A DNA stretch of 64,000 nucleotides from Clostridium saccharoperbutylacetonicum N1-4(HMT) (GTDB taxonomy: Bacteria; Bacillota; Clostridia; Clostridiales; Clostridiaceae), in NCBI RefSeq assembly GCF_000340885.1, contig NC_020291.1:1363001-1427000 (forward strand), written 5' to 3'. Made by a program: the position numbers and the translations under genes. The number at the start of each line of letters is the position of its first letter. The stretch's first letter is position 1. The notes under the pieces were generated by a model. That model was not told the origin of the DNA and did not search any database. It was given only the letters and a program-made list of their open reading frames with translations. Below are positions 35,600 through 45,660 of the stretch, piece by piece.

Positions 35600-36511
35600 A
35601 TGAAAAAAAGAACATTAAAGTTAATGGTTAGTGCACTAGTAGTGGCAATGATAGGAAGCGTAATGGTAGGGTGTGGACAATCAGCACCAAAAGATAATAA
35701 AGCAGATACAGGTACAAAAACTGAATCAGCAGTAAAAGGATCTATAACATTAAGTGGATCAACAGCATTATTACCACTTGTAGAAAAAGCAACTGAACCA
35801 TACAATAAGATAAATCCAGATGGACAAATTAGTGCTCAAGGTGGAGGATCAGGTACAGGGTTAACTCAAGTATTAGGTGGATCTGTAGATGTAGGAATGT
35901 CAGATATATTGGCTGAAGAAAAATTAGATGCAGATAAAGCTAAGCAATTAGTAGATCACAAAGTATGTGCTGAAGGATTTGGAGTAGCAGTAAGTAAATC
36001 TTTAGGATTAGATAATTTAACATCTGCACAACTTAAAGATATATTCTCAGGAAAAGTTACTAACTGGAAAGAAGTTGGTGGTCCAGATAAGCCGATTTTC
36101 ATAATCCATAGAACAGCTGGTTCAGGAACAAGAGCTACATTTGAAAAAGTAGTACTTGGAGGAGATAAATCTTTAGAAAATGATTCATTAGGAGTAACTC
36201 AAGATTCAAATGGAGCAGTTTTAAGTGCAATGAAACAAAATGATGGATCAATTAGTTACTTAGGTCTTGCATATATGAACACAAAAGAAGCAAAAGATGC
36301 TATAAAAATAGTTAAACTTGATGGTGTAGCAGCTGAAAAAGCTAATATTGCTGATGGTTCATACAAATTCTGGTCATGGGGACATATGTATACTAAGGGA
36401 GAAGCAACAGGTGTAGCTAAGGATTTTATAGATTATGTTTCAAACAAAGTAGATAAATCAATATTAGATGAGTTAGGATTTGTTTCAGCAAGTGATATGA
36501 AAGTAAAATAA
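35600..36511 (+). CDS. pstS: Phosphate-binding lipoprotein PstS
   Basis: The extracellular phosphate receptor of the Pst ABC transporter. A lipoprotein signal peptide ends with MVGC, so Cys25 is the lipidated residue. The phosphate-binding segments SGSTALLPL, GGGSGTGLTQV, MSDI and HRTAGSGTRATFEK follow, as in PstS from Gram-positives. The protein has 303 residues. GTGGAGGG precedes the ATG. It is first in pstS-pstC-pstA-pstB-phoU under the Pho-box promoter. Confidence 0.96.
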   Translation: MKKRTLKLMVSALVVAMIGSVMVGCGQSAPKDNKADTGTKTESAVKGSITLSGSTALLPLVEKATEPYNKINPDGQISAQGGGSGTGLTQVLGGSVDVGMSDILAEEKLDADKAKQLVDHKVCAEGFGVAVSKSLGLDNLTSAQLKDIFSGKVTNWKEVGGPDKPIFIIHRTAGSGTRATFEKVVLGGDKSLENDSLGVTQDSNGAVLSAMKQNDGSISYLGLAYMNTKEAKDAIKIVKLDGVAAEKANIADGSYKFWSWGHMYTKGEATGVAKDFIDYVSNKVDKSILDELGFVSASDMKVK

Positions 36512-36532
36512 TCAATTAAAGGATGAGTAAAG

Positions 36533-37426
36533 ATGGAAAAAAGAAGTTTTAAAGAAAAGCTCAAAAATGAATATCTAGGTCAAGGCTTTTCAGCGCTATG
36601 TGGAATATTAATAATTGCAATAACAATAGCAATAATAGTATTTATAGCTTCAAAAGGTATAAGATTATTTACAGTAGATGGATATAGCATCACAGACTTT
36701 TTGTTTAAAAATGATTGGAAGCCAAACAAAGATGGAGAACTTTCCTTTGGATCTTTAGCTTTCATCTTAGGCTCAACTTTGGTAGCAATAGGTGCAGTAG
36801 TTTTAAGTGCACCTATTGCTGTTGCCTTAGCAATTTTTGTGAATGTAATATCTAATAAGGTAGGTATGAAGATAATTAAACCATCTCTAGAAATATTAGT
36901 TGGAATACCTTCTGTTGTATATGGATGGGTTGGAATCTCGGTGTTAGTACCACTTATCAGAAATTCATTTGGTGGAATGGGATTTTCTATGCTTGCAGGA
37001 ATAATAGTTCTTTCAGTGATGATATTACCAACAATTGCAACATTATCTATGGATGCAATAAAAATAATTCCTAGAGATCATATTGAAGCGTCTTATGGGT
37101 TAGGGGCAACAAGATGGCAAACAATTTCAAGAGTAATAGTTCCTGGTGCAAAATCTGGAATACTTACTGGAATTGTATTAGGCGTAGCAAGAGCCTTTGG
37201 TGAAGCGTTGGCAGTACAAATGGTAATTGGAAATACTGTTAAAATGCCAGATGGTATTCTTTCATCGATGGCAACTTTAACTAGTGTTATAACAATGGAC
37301 ATGGCTAATACAGTTGGGGAAACTCCATGGAATGATGCATTATGGACATTAGCATTAATTCTACTTGTAATTTCTTTTATATTTATTGTTATTGTAAGAA
37401 TGATTGAAAAAAGGAGTGCAGTATAA
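36533..37426 (+). CDS. pstC: Phosphate ABC transporter permease PstC
   Basis: A 297-residue inner membrane subunit with six hydrophobic segments. The EAA-like coupling motif is seen in HIEASYGLGATRWQTISRVIVPGAKSGILTGIVLG, and ARAFGEALAVQMVIGN is a PstC signature. It forms the channel with PstA. The stop codon overlaps the pstA start by one base (TAATG), which indicates coupling. Confidence 0.95.
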   Translation: MEKRSFKEKLKNEYLGQGFSALCGILIIAITIAIIVFIASKGIRLFTVDGYSITDFLFKNDWKPNKDGELSFGSLAFILGSTLVAIGAVVLSAPIAVALAIFVNVISNKVGMKIIKPSLEILVGIPSVVYGWVGISVLVPLIRNSFGGMGFSMLAGIIVLSVMILPTIATLSMDAIKIIPRDHIEASYGLGATRWQTISRVIVPGAKSGILTGIVLGVARAFGEALAVQMVIGNTVKMPDGILSSMATLTSVITMDMANTVGETPWNDALWTLALILLVISFIFIVIVRMIEKRSAV

Positions 37427-38310
37427 TGGATGCAAAAAGAGTTGATAAGATAGCTACAGTTGTATTTTATGTTATTAGTACGTTCATAGTGGTACTACTT
37501 GGGGCATTTATATTATATATTTTATATAGAGGTGGAAGTATGTTAAAACCTTCATTTCTATTTGGAAATCCAAAAACCACTGGTACTGGTGGTGGAATCG
37601 GACCTGAATTGTTTAATTCATTTTATATGTTAATTATTTCTTTAGTAATAACAATTCCAATTGGAGTTGGTGCTGGGATTTATTTAGCAGAATATGCAAA
37701 AGAAGGCCCTATTCTTAGATTTATTAGAATGTCTTTGGAAACAATATCTTCACTTCCATCGATTGTTATCGGTATGTTTGGATTATTGGTTTTTGTTACT
37801 ATGGCAGGCTGGGGATATTCAATACTTGCTGGAGCTTTGTCAGTAAGTATATTGAATATACCATCTATGACTAGAATTTCAGAAAATGCTATAAGTGCAG
37901 CAAGTAAGAAAGTAAAAGAAGCTTCAATTGGTCTTGGTGCAACTAAATGGCAAACACTTGCAAAGATTACAGTGCCAACAGCAATGGGAGAGATACTAAC
38001 AGGAATAATATTGGCATCTGGTAGAATTTTCGGAGAAGCAGCAGCATTTTTATATACAGCTGGACTAAGTTCAAAAAGTTTAAATTTTGATTCCATAAGT
38101 TTATCTGGAAATAGTTCTGCATTTTCTCTTTTTAGACCAGCAGAAACTTTAGCAGTACATATATGGAAGTTGAATTCAGAAGGAATAGTACCTGATGCAG
38201 CTCAAATAGCTAATGGAACAGCGGCTGTACTTATTATAGCTGTACTTATATTTAATGTTGGTGCTAGATTACTAGGAAATAGATTAATGAAAGCTTATAG
38301 TGGGAAGTAG
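37426..38310 (+). CDS. pstA: Phosphate ABC transporter permease PstA
   Basis: A 294-residue permease with six hydrophobic segments. The family motif is seen in ETISSLPSIVIGMFGLLVF and the coupling loop VKEASIGLGATKWQTLAKITVPTAMGEILTG, then GRIFGEAAAFLYTAG. It pairs with PstC. The AGGAG before the ATG lies inside the end of pstC. Confidence 0.95.
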   Translation: MDAKRVDKIATVVFYVISTFIVVLLGAFILYILYRGGSMLKPSFLFGNPKTTGTGGGIGPELFNSFYMLIISLVITIPIGVGAGIYLAEYAKEGPILRFIRMSLETISSLPSIVIGMFGLLVFVTMAGWGYSILAGALSVSILNIPSMTRISENAISAASKKVKEASIGLGATKWQTLAKITVPTAMGEILTGIILASGRIFGEAAAFLYTAGLSSKSLNFDSISLSGNSSAFSLFRPAETLAVHIWKLNSEGIVPDAAQIANGTAAVLIIAVLIFNVGARLLGNRLMKAYSGK

Positions 38311-38319
38311 GAGAGTAGT

Positions 38320-39069
38320 ATGAATATAATAGAAACTAAAGACTTATGCTTATATTATGGAGAAAATCAGGCTCTTAAAAATATTGATATAGCTATAAAT
38401 AAAAATGAAGTTACTGCACTTATTGGACCTTCAGGTTGCGGAAAGTCAACATTTTTAAGAACTTTAAATAGAATGAATGATTTAATTGAAATTGTAAAAA
38501 TTACAGGGAATGTTTTTTTTGAAGGTAAAGATATTTATAAAGATTATGATGATATAGACTTAAGAAAGAGAGTAGGAATGGTGTTCCAAAGGCCTAATCC
38601 GTTTCCAATGTCTATTTATGATAATATTGCCTATGGACCTAGAATACATGGAATAAAGAATAAAAAAATATTAGATGAAATAGTAGAAAAAAGTTTAATA
38701 GGTGCAGCTCTCTGGGATGAAACTAAGGATAGATTAAAATCAAGTGCTCTTGGAATGTCTGGAGGACAACAGCAAAGATTGTGCATTGCAAGAACTTTGG
38801 CTGTTTCACCAGAAGTAATACTAATGGATGAACCAACTTCGGCTTTAGATCCTATTTCTACTAGTAAAATGGAAGAACTAATGGATGAATTAAAAAAGAA
38901 ATATACGGTAATAATAGTAACACATAATATGCAGCAAGCAGGAAGAATAGCTGATAAAACAGCATTCTTTTTAAATGGAGAAGTAATTGAATATGGGAAA
39001 ACAGAAGATATATTTTATAATCCAAGGGATAAAAGAACGGAAGATTATATAACAGGAAGATTTGGTTAA
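38320..39069 (+). CDS. pstB: Phosphate ABC transporter ATPase PstB
   Basis: The 249-residue ATPase that powers uptake. Walker A is GPSGCGKST, the Q loop lies in [16 protein letters not shown] (PstB-specific), the signature is [10 protein letters not shown], Walker B is [12 protein letters not shown], and the H loop is [10 protein letters not shown]. It lies nine bases after pstA. Confidence 0.97.
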   Translation: MNIIETKDLCLYYGENQALKNIDIAINKNEVTALIGPSGCGKSTFLRTLNRMNDLIEIVKITGNVFFEGKDIYKDYDDIDLRKRVGMVFQRPNPFPMSIYDNIAYGPRIHGIKNKKILDEIVEKSLIGAALWDETKDRLKSSALGMSGGQQQRLCIARTLAVSPEVILMDEPTSALDPISTSKMEELMDELKKKYTVIIVTHNMQQAGRIADKTAFFLNGEVIEYGKTEDIFYNPRDKRTEDYITGRFG

Positions 39070-39087
39070 GAAGGAGTATTGATTATT

Positions 39088-39750
39088 ATGACAAGAGGAT
39101 CTCAGGATACAAGGGTGAAAATTATTAATAGGGAATTAGTTACTATGTCTAGTTTAGTAGAAAAGCAGATATATGAAAGTCTACTTTGCTTGAAAAATTA
39201 TGATGTAGAAAAAGCTAAACAAGTTATTAAAGACGATGATAAAGTCGATGATATGCAAAAGAAAATTGAAGAGGAATGCATTAAGTATATTGCTACAGAA
39301 CAACCACTTGCTACAGATTTAAGAAGAGTATTTACTGCATCTAAAATAGTGACTGATCTGGAAAGAATGGCTGACCATGCAGTAGATGTTTGCAAGATAA
39401 CAAAAAGAATAGGTGGAAGCATAAGTAACAATAAAGAAATTCTAGAACAGTTGATGAGCATGGAGTCAAAAGTAAGGTCTATGTTAAAGGCAGCTATAGA
39501 AGCACACATTAACGAAGATTCTGAATTAGCATACAAAATATGTGAAAAAGATGATGAAATTGATGCAGTTTATAAATCATTATTTTCAGCTTTAGTTAAT
39601 GCAATAAAGGTTGATGAAACTTTAATTGAAAAAGGAACACAATTATTATTTGTAATAAAATATTTAGAAAGAATAGGAGATCATATAACAAATATATGCG
39701 AATGGACTATTTTTTCTAAAACTGGAGCTTATGTAGATTTGAATGAATAA
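39088..39750 (+). CDS. phoU: Phosphate signalling complex regulator PhoU
   Basis: A 220-residue, all-helical protein made of two repeats of three helices, each with an E/DxxxD-type metal motif (DDKVDDMQKKIEEECIKYI and CEKDDEIDAVYKSLFSAL; DLERMADHAVDVCK and YLERIGDHITNICEW). It links the Pst transporter to PhoR and limits uptake. ATG 39088 is preferred to TTG 39079, which lies only two bases from AAGGAG (39071-39076). It is the last gene of the pst operon. Confidence 0.95.
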   Translation: MTRGSQDTRVKIINRELVTMSSLVEKQIYESLLCLKNYDVEKAKQVIKDDDKVDDMQKKIEEECIKYIATEQPLATDLRRVFTASKIVTDLERMADHAVDVCKITKRIGGSISNNKEILEQLMSMESKVRSMLKAAIEAHINEDSELAYKICEKDDEIDAVYKSLFSALVNAIKVDETLIEKGTQLLFVIKYLERIGDHITNICEWTIFSKTGAYVDLNE

Positions 39751-39763
39751 AATTATAGGTGAG

Positions 39764-39795
39764 TAAAAATGTCCGTTTAGGGCATTTTTATTTTA
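39764..39795 (+). terminator. Terminator of the pst operon
   Basis: TAAAAATGTCC (39764-39774) pairs with GGGCATTTTTA (39780-39790), 11 bp with one G-U, GTTTA loop, then TTTTA. Confidence 0.85.
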
Positions 39796-39903
39796 TGTAG
39801 AAAATTAAAAAAATGAAGGCTAATGATAAAAGCATTTCTTGACGTAGCAATTATATTAATGTAATATAACAAGGATAGATATGTTATAATTAGGAGTGGA
39901 ATA

Positions 39904-41241
39904 ATGAGAAATATTATAACAATGGTAGTCTCTAATGGAATTGCAGAGGAAGTAGGAATTGAAAAAGGTGATGTTTTATTATCTATTGATGGTAATAAAA
40001 TTAATGACATAATAGATTATAAATTTTTATCAGCGGATGAAGAAATAGTTTTAGAAGTAGAAAAACCAAGTGGTGAGGTTTGGAAAATTGAAATTGAAAA
40101 AGAATATGGTGAGGATTTAGGTATTGAATTTGGCGGTGGGATTATGGATAAGGCAAAATCATGCAGTAATAAATGTATATTTTGTTTCATAGATCAGTTG
40201 CCTAAAGGAATGCGAGAGTCTCTATATTTTAAAGATGACGACTCAAGATTATCCTTTCTACAGGGGAATTTCGTGACCCTAACTAATATGAAGGAAGAGG
40301 ATATTGATAGAATAGTACAATATCATATAAGTCCAATCAATATTTCTGTACATACAACAAATCCAGAGCTTAGAGTAGAAATGCTTAATAATAGATTTGC
40401 CGGTAAAGTATTTGAACGTATGAAAAGACTAGCTGATGCGGGAATAAATATGAATGCACAGATAGTTTCAGTTCCAGGCATAAATAATGGTGAAGAACTT
40501 AAAAGGACAATTCAGGATTTGTACACATTATATCCTCAAGTGTCAGATATTGCTGTAGTGCCAATAGGTATAACTAAGTTTAGAGAAGGTCTTAAGAAAG
40601 TAAAGACATATACTAAAGAGCAATGTTTAGAAGAAATTGAGAATGTGAAGAAACTCCAAGAGAAATATATGAAAGAAAATGGAACACCTTTTGTAAGATT
40701 ATCTGATGAATTTTATCTTGTTGCAGAGGAAGCAATACCAAGTCAGGAATTTTATGATGATTATCATCAAATTGAAGATGGAATAGGTATGGTTAGATGT
40801 TTTAGAGATGCAATAGAAAGTGATTTGGAAGATTTAGATGTAAATATGAAAGGTGATTTTTCTATTGTAACAGGGACTTTAGCATATCCAGAAATTTTAG
40901 ATGCTGCAAATAAAATAAAAGAGAAAAACACAAATATAAAATTAGATGTATACAAAATAGTAAATAATTATTTTGGAAAATCAATTACAGTTGCTGGACT
41001 TTTAACAGGAACAGATATAATAGAGCAGTTAAAGGGCATAATAAATAGTAAGTACTTAATTATGTCTAGTAATATGTTTAGAAAAGGCTATGAATTATCA
41101 GATTCAACAGAGCAGATAATGCTTGATGATTTGAAAATTAAAGATATAGAAACAGCTTTAAATGTTCAAGTTATTGTGGTTGATTATACAGGAGAAGATT
41201 TGATTGAAAAACTTAATGAATATAAAGAGGAGGAATTTTAA
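39904..41241 (+). CDS. DUF512 family protein with PDZ and radical-SAM-like domains
   Basis: A 445-residue protein. Residues 1-65 are a PDZ-like domain ([22 protein letters not shown]). [13 protein letters not shown] motif near residue 90 has the CX3CX2C spacing of radical SAM enzymes, followed by TIM-barrel-like strands and the C-terminal DUF512 region (about 250-440) with GTLAYPEIL and [12 protein letters not shown]. The function is unknown. It overlaps the der start by one base and lies before der and gpsA in clostridia and related Firmicutes, which hints at a link to ribosome assembly; that is inference. A TATAAT lies a few bases upstream at about 39884. Confidence 0.88.
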   Translation: MRNIITMVVSNGIAEEVGIEKGDVLLSIDGNKINDIIDYKFLSADEEIVLEVEKPSGEVWKIEIEKEYGEDLGIEFGGGIMDKAKSCSNKCIFCFIDQLPKGMRESLYFKDDDSRLSFLQGNFVTLTNMKEEDIDRIVQYHISPINISVHTTNPELRVEMLNNRFAGKVFERMKRLADAGINMNAQIVSVPGINNGEELKRTIQDLYTLYPQVSDIAVVPIGITKFREGLKKVKTYTKEQCLEEIENVKKLQEKYMKENGTPFVRLSDEFYLVAEEAIPSQEFYDDYHQIEDGIGMVRCFRDAIESDLEDLDVNMKGDFSIVTGTLAYPEILDAANKIKEKNTNIKLDVYKIVNNYFGKSITVAGLLTGTDIIEQLKGIINSKYLIMSSNMFRKGYELSDSTEQIMLDDLKIKDIETALNVQVIVVDYTGEDLIEKLNEYKEEEF

Positions 41242-42557
41242 TGGGTAAACCAATAGTTGCAATAGTGGGAAGACCTAATGTTGGAAAATCGACATTGTTT
41301 AATAGATTAGCAGGAAAAAGAATTTCAATAGTACAAGATACACCAGGAGTTACGAGAGATAGAGTATATGCGGAAGCAGAGTGGTTAAGTTATAATTTTA
41401 CCATGATAGATACAGGTGGTATTGAACCTGAAAGAGATGATATTATAGTAAAACAAATGAGGAGACAGGCGAACATTGCCATTGAAACAGCAGATGTTAT
41501 AGTTTTTATAGTTGATGGTAAAGAAGGCTTAACACCAGCAGATAATGAAGTTGCAACTATGCTTAGAAAAAGTAAAAAGCCTGTAGTGTTAGTAGTTAAC
41601 AAGGTTGATTCTCTTAAAGAGGAAGATAATGCTTGGGAATTCTACAATCTTGGAATAGGGGATCCTGTAACTATTTCTGCATCACAAGGTTTGGGACTTG
41701 GAGATATGCTTGATAAGGTAGTTGAGGGCTTTGATAAATCAATCTTCGAAGAAGAAGAGGATGAATATATAAGAATAGCTATGATTGGAAAACCTAATGT
41801 TGGAAAATCTTCGTTAATCAATAAGTTACTTGGTGAAGATCGTGTTATAGTTTCAGATGTTCCAGGAACTACAAGAGATGCAATAGATAGTCATTTAGAA
41901 ACTGAAGAAGGTAAGTTTATTTTAATTGATACTGCTGGACTTAGAAGAAAGAGCAAAGTTAAAGAAGAAATTGAAAGATATAGTGTTGTAAGAACTTATG
42001 CAGCAATTGAAAGAGCTGATGTTTGTATACTTATGATTGATGCAACCGAAGGTATCACAGAGCAAGATGAAAAAATAATAGGATATGCTCATGAAATGAG
42101 AAAAGCTATTATGGTAATTGTTAATAAGTGGGATTTGGTTGAAAAAGATGATAAAACTTTAGATAAATTCAAAAAAGAATTACAAGGAAACTTAAAGTTT
42201 TTAAGTTACGCTGAATATTTATTTATTTCTGCATTAACAGGACAAAGAACAAATAAGGTGCTTCATATGGCTAAATATTGCTATGATAACTATAACAAGA
42301 GAGTATCTACAGGAATATTAAATGATGTTATAAGTAAAGCTATTCTTATGAAAGAACCTCCTGTTGTTGGAATAAAAAGAATGAAAATTTACTATGCTAC
42401 TCAAGTAGCAACAAGACCGCCAAAGTTTGTGTTTTTTGTAAATGATGAAAGTGCAAGACATTTCTCATATGAAAGATATTTAGAAAATCAGTTAAGAGAT
42501 AGTTTTGACTTTAAAGGAACTGGAATTCAAATAGAATACAGACAAAGAAAGGAATAA
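41241..42557 (+). CDS. der: Ribosome biogenesis GTPase Der (EngA)
   Basis: A 438-residue protein with two GTPase domains in tandem and a KH-like C-terminal domain. G1 motifs are GRPNVGKST (residue 8 on) and GKPNVGKSS (near 182), G3 motifs are DTGG and DTAG, and G4 motifs are NKVD and NKWD. It is needed for 50S subunit maturation. It starts at the stop codon of the DUF512 gene and is followed after two bases by gpsA. Confidence 0.97.
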   Translation: MGKPIVAIVGRPNVGKSTLFNRLAGKRISIVQDTPGVTRDRVYAEAEWLSYNFTMIDTGGIEPERDDIIVKQMRRQANIAIETADVIVFIVDGKEGLTPADNEVATMLRKSKKPVVLVVNKVDSLKEEDNAWEFYNLGIGDPVTISASQGLGLGDMLDKVVEGFDKSIFEEEEDEYIRIAMIGKPNVGKSSLINKLLGEDRVIVSDVPGTTRDAIDSHLETEEGKFILIDTAGLRRKSKVKEEIERYSVVRTYAAIERADVCILMIDATEGITEQDEKIIGYAHEMRKAIMVIVNKWDLVEKDDKTLDKFKKELQGNLKFLSYAEYLFISALTGQRTNKVLHMAKYCYDNYNKRVSTGILNDVISKAILMKEPPVVGIKRMKIYYATQVATRPPKFVFFVNDESARHFSYERYLENQLRDSFDFKGTGIQIEYRQRKE

Positions 42558-42559
42558 TT

Positions 42560-43552
42560 ATGAGCAAAATTGCTTTTTTAGGTGGAGGAAGTTTTGGAAG
42601 TGCTTTAGCTGTTTTACTTGCAGAAAAAGATAATATAGTTAGTATATACAATAGAGATGAAAATGTTGTTAATGAAATAAATCAGATGAGATTAAATAAA
42701 AAATATCTAAAAGATTTAAGAATTCCGGATGGAGTAACTGCATTTAATAATATTGACAAGACAATACAAGAAGCTGATTATATAGTTTTATCAGTTCCAT
42801 CACACGTTATTAGAAATATGTGTAAAGCAATTAAAGGGAAAGTACCTAACCATATTCCAATAATTTCAATTGCTAAAGGTATTGAAGAAGACAGTGATAA
42901 GAGATTGTCTGTTGTGATAGAAGAAGAGCTTGAAAATCCTGTAGTAGTTTTATCGGGACCAAGTCATGCTGAAGAAGTTGCAATGAAAATACCTACAACT
43001 ATTGTAAGTACATCTAAAGATATGAAATATGCTATTGAGATACAGGATTTATTTATGACATCGTATTTTCGAGTTTATACTAATGATGATATTATTGGTG
43101 TAGAAGTTGGCGGGGCTGTAAAGAATATAATTGCTTTGGCAGCAGGGGTTATAGATGGCCTTGGATATGGAGACAATACAAAGGCGGCTCTTCTTACAAG
43201 GGGGATGAAAGAAATTACAAGGGTTGGAATGGCTCTTGGAGGAAGACTAGAAACCTTTTATGGATTAACTGGAATGGGGGATCTAATAGTAACTTGTACT
43301 TCAATGCATTCTAGGAATAGAAGAGCTGGATTGCTTATTGGAAAGGGAATGTCTGTTGAAGACGCTTTAAAGGAAATTGGGATGGTTGTTGAAGGTGTGA
43401 AAGCCTGCAAAGCATTTTATCAATTAAAAGAAAAGACTGGAATATCAATGCCAATAACAGATGGCCTTTATAAAGGGTTGTTTGAAGGTAAAGATGCTAA
43501 GGTTATTGTTGACGAACTTATGAATAGAGATAAAAAAAGTGAGTTGTTTTAG
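42560..43552 (+). CDS. gpsA: Glycerol-3-phosphate dehydrogenase [NAD(P)+]
   Basis: Makes sn-glycerol 3-phosphate for phospholipids. The dinucleotide loop [10 protein letters not shown] is at the N-terminus. The catalytic lysine lies in [13 protein letters not shown], and [20 protein letters not shown] and VVEGVKAC are conserved GpsA motifs. The 330 residues are typical. It is the third gene of the DUF512-der-gpsA operon. Confidence 0.96.
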   Translation: MSKIAFLGGGSFGSALAVLLAEKDNIVSIYNRDENVVNEINQMRLNKKYLKDLRIPDGVTAFNNIDKTIQEADYIVLSVPSHVIRNMCKAIKGKVPNHIPIISIAKGIEEDSDKRLSVVIEEELENPVVVLSGPSHAEEVAMKIPTTIVSTSKDMKYAIEIQDLFMTSYFRVYTNDDIIGVEVGGAVKNIIALAAGVIDGLGYGDNTKAALLTRGMKEITRVGMALGGRLETFYGLTGMGDLIVTCTSMHSRNRRAGLLIGKGMSVEDALKEIGMVVEGVKACKAFYQLKEKTGISMPITDGLYKGLFEGKDAKVIVDELMNRDKKSELF

Positions 43553-43607
43553 TGATTGAGAACTAAGAATTAAGGAAGAAAAATTTGAGGTGTTTCTTAG
43601 ATTGAAC

Positions 43608-43636
43608 AAAAAGAGTGGTTATTCCACTCTTTTTTA
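43608..43636 (+). terminator. Terminator after gpsA
   Basis: AAAAAGAGTGG (43608-43618) pairs with CCACTCTTTTT (43624-43634), TTATT loop, then T and A. It closes the der operon. Confidence 0.93.
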
Positions 43637-43790
43637 TTGTACAGAAAACTGCATAATTTGAGGTAATTAATAATAATTAATGCTCAATTGTCAATGAAGG
43701 ATGAAATGCAGTAGGCTTTTCTAAAAAATGAACGAAAGTCTTTAGCTTTAAACATTGGCTAATAACTTAAAATTAGCAATTGAAAAAGTT

Positions 43791-43898
43791 ATGAGAAAGG
43801 AAAATTTTCTTAAAAGGTTTTTATTGCAGCATAGCTGCTTTGGGGGGATTATGAAAAATGATCTTGGTTGCAGCATAGCTGCTTTGAAGGGATTATGA
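43791..43898 (+). other. Possible 35-codon ORF through the tandem repeat
   Basis: ATG 43791 reads through two repeat units and ends with the TGA at 43896-43898, which overlaps the ATG of the next small frame (ATGA). An inner ATG at 43851 after GGGGGGATT would give MKNDLGCSIAALKGL. No homology is known to me. It may be chance inside a repeat. Confidence 0.25.
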
Positions 43899-43933
43899 AA
43901 AATGATCTTAATTGCAGCATAGCTGCTTTTTTT
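43824..43933 (+). repeat. 44-bp tandem repeat of hairpins ending in a terminator-like T run
   Basis: GCAGCATAGCTGC occurs three times, at 43826-43838, 43870-43882 and 43914-43926, spaced exactly 44 bases. Each is a hairpin with stem GCAGC and loop ATA. Between them the units share GGATTATGAAAAATGATCTT with few changes. The third copy is followed by TTTTTTTAT, so it would work as a terminator. The gap from 43637 to 43790 contains a partial copy of the AATTGA-type dispersed sequence (43671-43720) and nothing else recognised. Confidence 0.85.
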
Positions 43934-43996
43934 ATATGTGTATATTTTGAAGTTGAGCTGAATATATATATAGTGGAAAAAGAATATAGGAGGTAA
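43895..43996 (+). other. Possible 33-codon ORF overlapping the tandem repeat and the spoIVA ribosome binding site
   Basis: The ATG at 43895, preceded by GAAGGGATT, opens a frame starting MKNDLNCSIAAFF that ends with TAA at 43994-43996, just after the AGGAGG of spoIVA. Its first residues repeat those of the previous small frame. It could be a leader peptide for spoIVA, but coding is not proven. Confidence 0.25.
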
Positions 43997-44000
43997 TTGT

Positions 44001-45479
44001 GTGGATAATTTTAACATATACAAAGACATATCTAATAGGACTCAAGGGGACATATATGTAGGAGTGGTTGGTCCAGTTAGAACTGGGAAATCAACCTTCA
44101 TAAAAAAGTTTATGGATCTTATGGTTATACCTAAAATTGATAATACTTATAAAAAGGAAAGAGCAAAAGATGAATTGCCACAAAGTGGATCGGGAAAAAA
44201 TATTCATACAACAGAACCTAAGTTTGTTCCTAACGAAGCAGTTGAGATAAACTTAGGAGATGAAATTAAATTCAAAGTGCGGATGGTAGATTGTGTGGGG
44301 TATATTGTAAAAGGAGCTCTTGGATATATGGATGGTGAAGAGAGCAAAATGGTTCACACTCCATGGTATGATTATGAAATACCATTTGAGGATGCTGCTG
44401 AAATTGGTACAAGAAAAGTAATTAAGGATCATTCTACGATTGGCATTGTAATTACCACAGATGGCAGCATTACAGGAATTGATAGGAATGATTATGTTGA
44501 TGCAGAAGAAAGGGTAGTATCTGAATTACAATCTATTAATAAGCCATTCATTGTAGTTCTTAATACTAATAAGCCCAATTCGCAAGAGACTAAAAATTTA
44601 AAAAAAGAATTGGAAGAAAAATATAATGTAACTGTACAAGTTATGGATGTTTATAACATGGAGGAAGATGATATTCAAAATTTATTTAAGCATGTACTTA
44701 TAGAATTTCCTGTAAAAGAAATAAATATAGATATGCCAGAATGGTTAGAAAAATTAGAAGGTAGCCATTGGCTAAAGAAAGATTTCTTCAACATAATTAT
44801 GAACATGAGTCAAGATGTATCGAAGGTTAGAGATATAAAATATTGCTTAAATAACTTTGAAAATGAAGATTTTATTGGAGCAGCTACAATGAAAGAAGTG
44901 AATTTAGGCAATGGGACTGCAAAAATATTAATGAAACCAAGAGAAGGCATTTTCTATAAAGTACTTAGTGAAATTTGTGATTTGGAAGTTAATTCAGAAA
45001 GTGATCTGCTTGGCATAATAAAGGATTTAACACATGCAAAATGTGAATATGATAAGGTTAAAGATGCACTAGAAGATGTGAAAGAAAATGGGTATGGTTT
45101 AGTTGCACCTCAACTTTCAGAAATGAAATTTGAAGAGCCAGAAATAGTTAAGCAAGGTAATAAATATGGGGTGAAATTAAAAGCAAGTGCACCAAGTCTA
45201 CATTTTATAAAATGTGATATTAAAACTGAAATAAGTCCTATAATGGGTTCTGAAAAAGAATCGGAAGAACTTGTGAAAGGTTTATTGGAACAATTTGAAA
45301 CTGATCCAGCCCTTCTTTGGCAAAGTAATATGTTTGGAAAGTCATTAGAAGTATTAGTAAAAGAAGGCTTACAAAATAAACTCTATAAGATGCCAGAAGA
45401 TGTTCAAGTGAAGATTCAAAAAACTTTGCAAAAAATAATAAATGAAGGTAATGGTGGGTTGATTTGTATAATATTATAA
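44001..45479 (+). CDS. spoIVA: Stage IV sporulation protein A, coat morphogenetic ATPase
   Basis: SpoIVA polymerises on the forespore surface as the base of the spore coat, anchored by SpoVM, which is also in this window. The Walker A is GPVRTGKST with Lys30. The TRAFAC-type NTPase domain (1-240) has DCVGYIVKGALG and TTDGSITGI. The middle and C-terminal domains follow, and the end MFGKSLEVLVKEGLQNKLYKMPED is conserved and binds SpoVM. The 492 residues match. The start is GTG with AGGAGG (43988-43993). GTATATT at 43940-43946 fits a SigE -35 but its -10 partner (43961-43968) is weak. Confidence 0.96.
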   Translation: MDNFNIYKDISNRTQGDIYVGVVGPVRTGKSTFIKKFMDLMVIPKIDNTYKKERAKDELPQSGSGKNIHTTEPKFVPNEAVEINLGDEIKFKVRMVDCVGYIVKGALGYMDGEESKMVHTPWYDYEIPFEDAAEIGTRKVIKDHSTIGIVITTDGSITGIDRNDYVDAEERVVSELQSINKPFIVVLNTNKPNSQETKNLKKELEEKYNVTVQVMDVYNMEEDDIQNLFKHVLIEFPVKEINIDMPEWLEKLEGSHWLKKDFFNIIMNMSQDVSKVRDIKYCLNNFENEDFIGAATMKEVNLGNGTAKILMKPREGIFYKVLSEICDLEVNSESDLLGIIKDLTHAKCEYDKVKDALEDVKENGYGLVAPQLSEMKFEEPEIVKQGNKYGVKLKASAPSLHFIKCDIKTEISPIMGSEKESEELVKGLLEQFETDPALLWQSNMFGKSLEVLVKEGLQNKLYKMPEDVQVKIQKTLQKIINEGNGGLICIIL

Positions 45480-45502
45480 AAATATAATATATTCTTTTTC
45501 AT

Positions 45503-45589
45503 AAAGTGTTGATTTTAAGGTGTAGTTTAACAAGTTAAAATTTAATTAATAATCACTACATATTTTTTCTATATAATCAACACTTTTTT
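45503..45589 (+). terminator. Large hairpin terminator after spoIVA
   Basis: AAAGTGTTGATT (45503-45514) pairs with AATCAACACTTT (45575-45586). Inside, GTGTAGT and a shifted ACTACA can pair. TTTTA follows. The long loop makes it less standard, but the outer 12-bp stem is perfect. Confidence 0.7.
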
Positions 45590-45660
45590 ATTGATATTAT
45601 TTATCTTAATTAAGTAGAAAAATACATAAAAGTGGGATATAATATAAAGAAAGGATATAA

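Noticed and set aside
43826..43926. Possible CRISPR array
   Set aside because: Only three short repeats of 13 bases, and the sequence between them is also repeated, so there are no unique spacers and no cas genes.
43748..44029. Minus-strand open frame of 93 codons opposite the 44-bp repeat
   Set aside because: It is antisense to the tandem hairpins and the spoIVA start, has no ribosome site, and its repeated-looking residues come from the DNA repeat.
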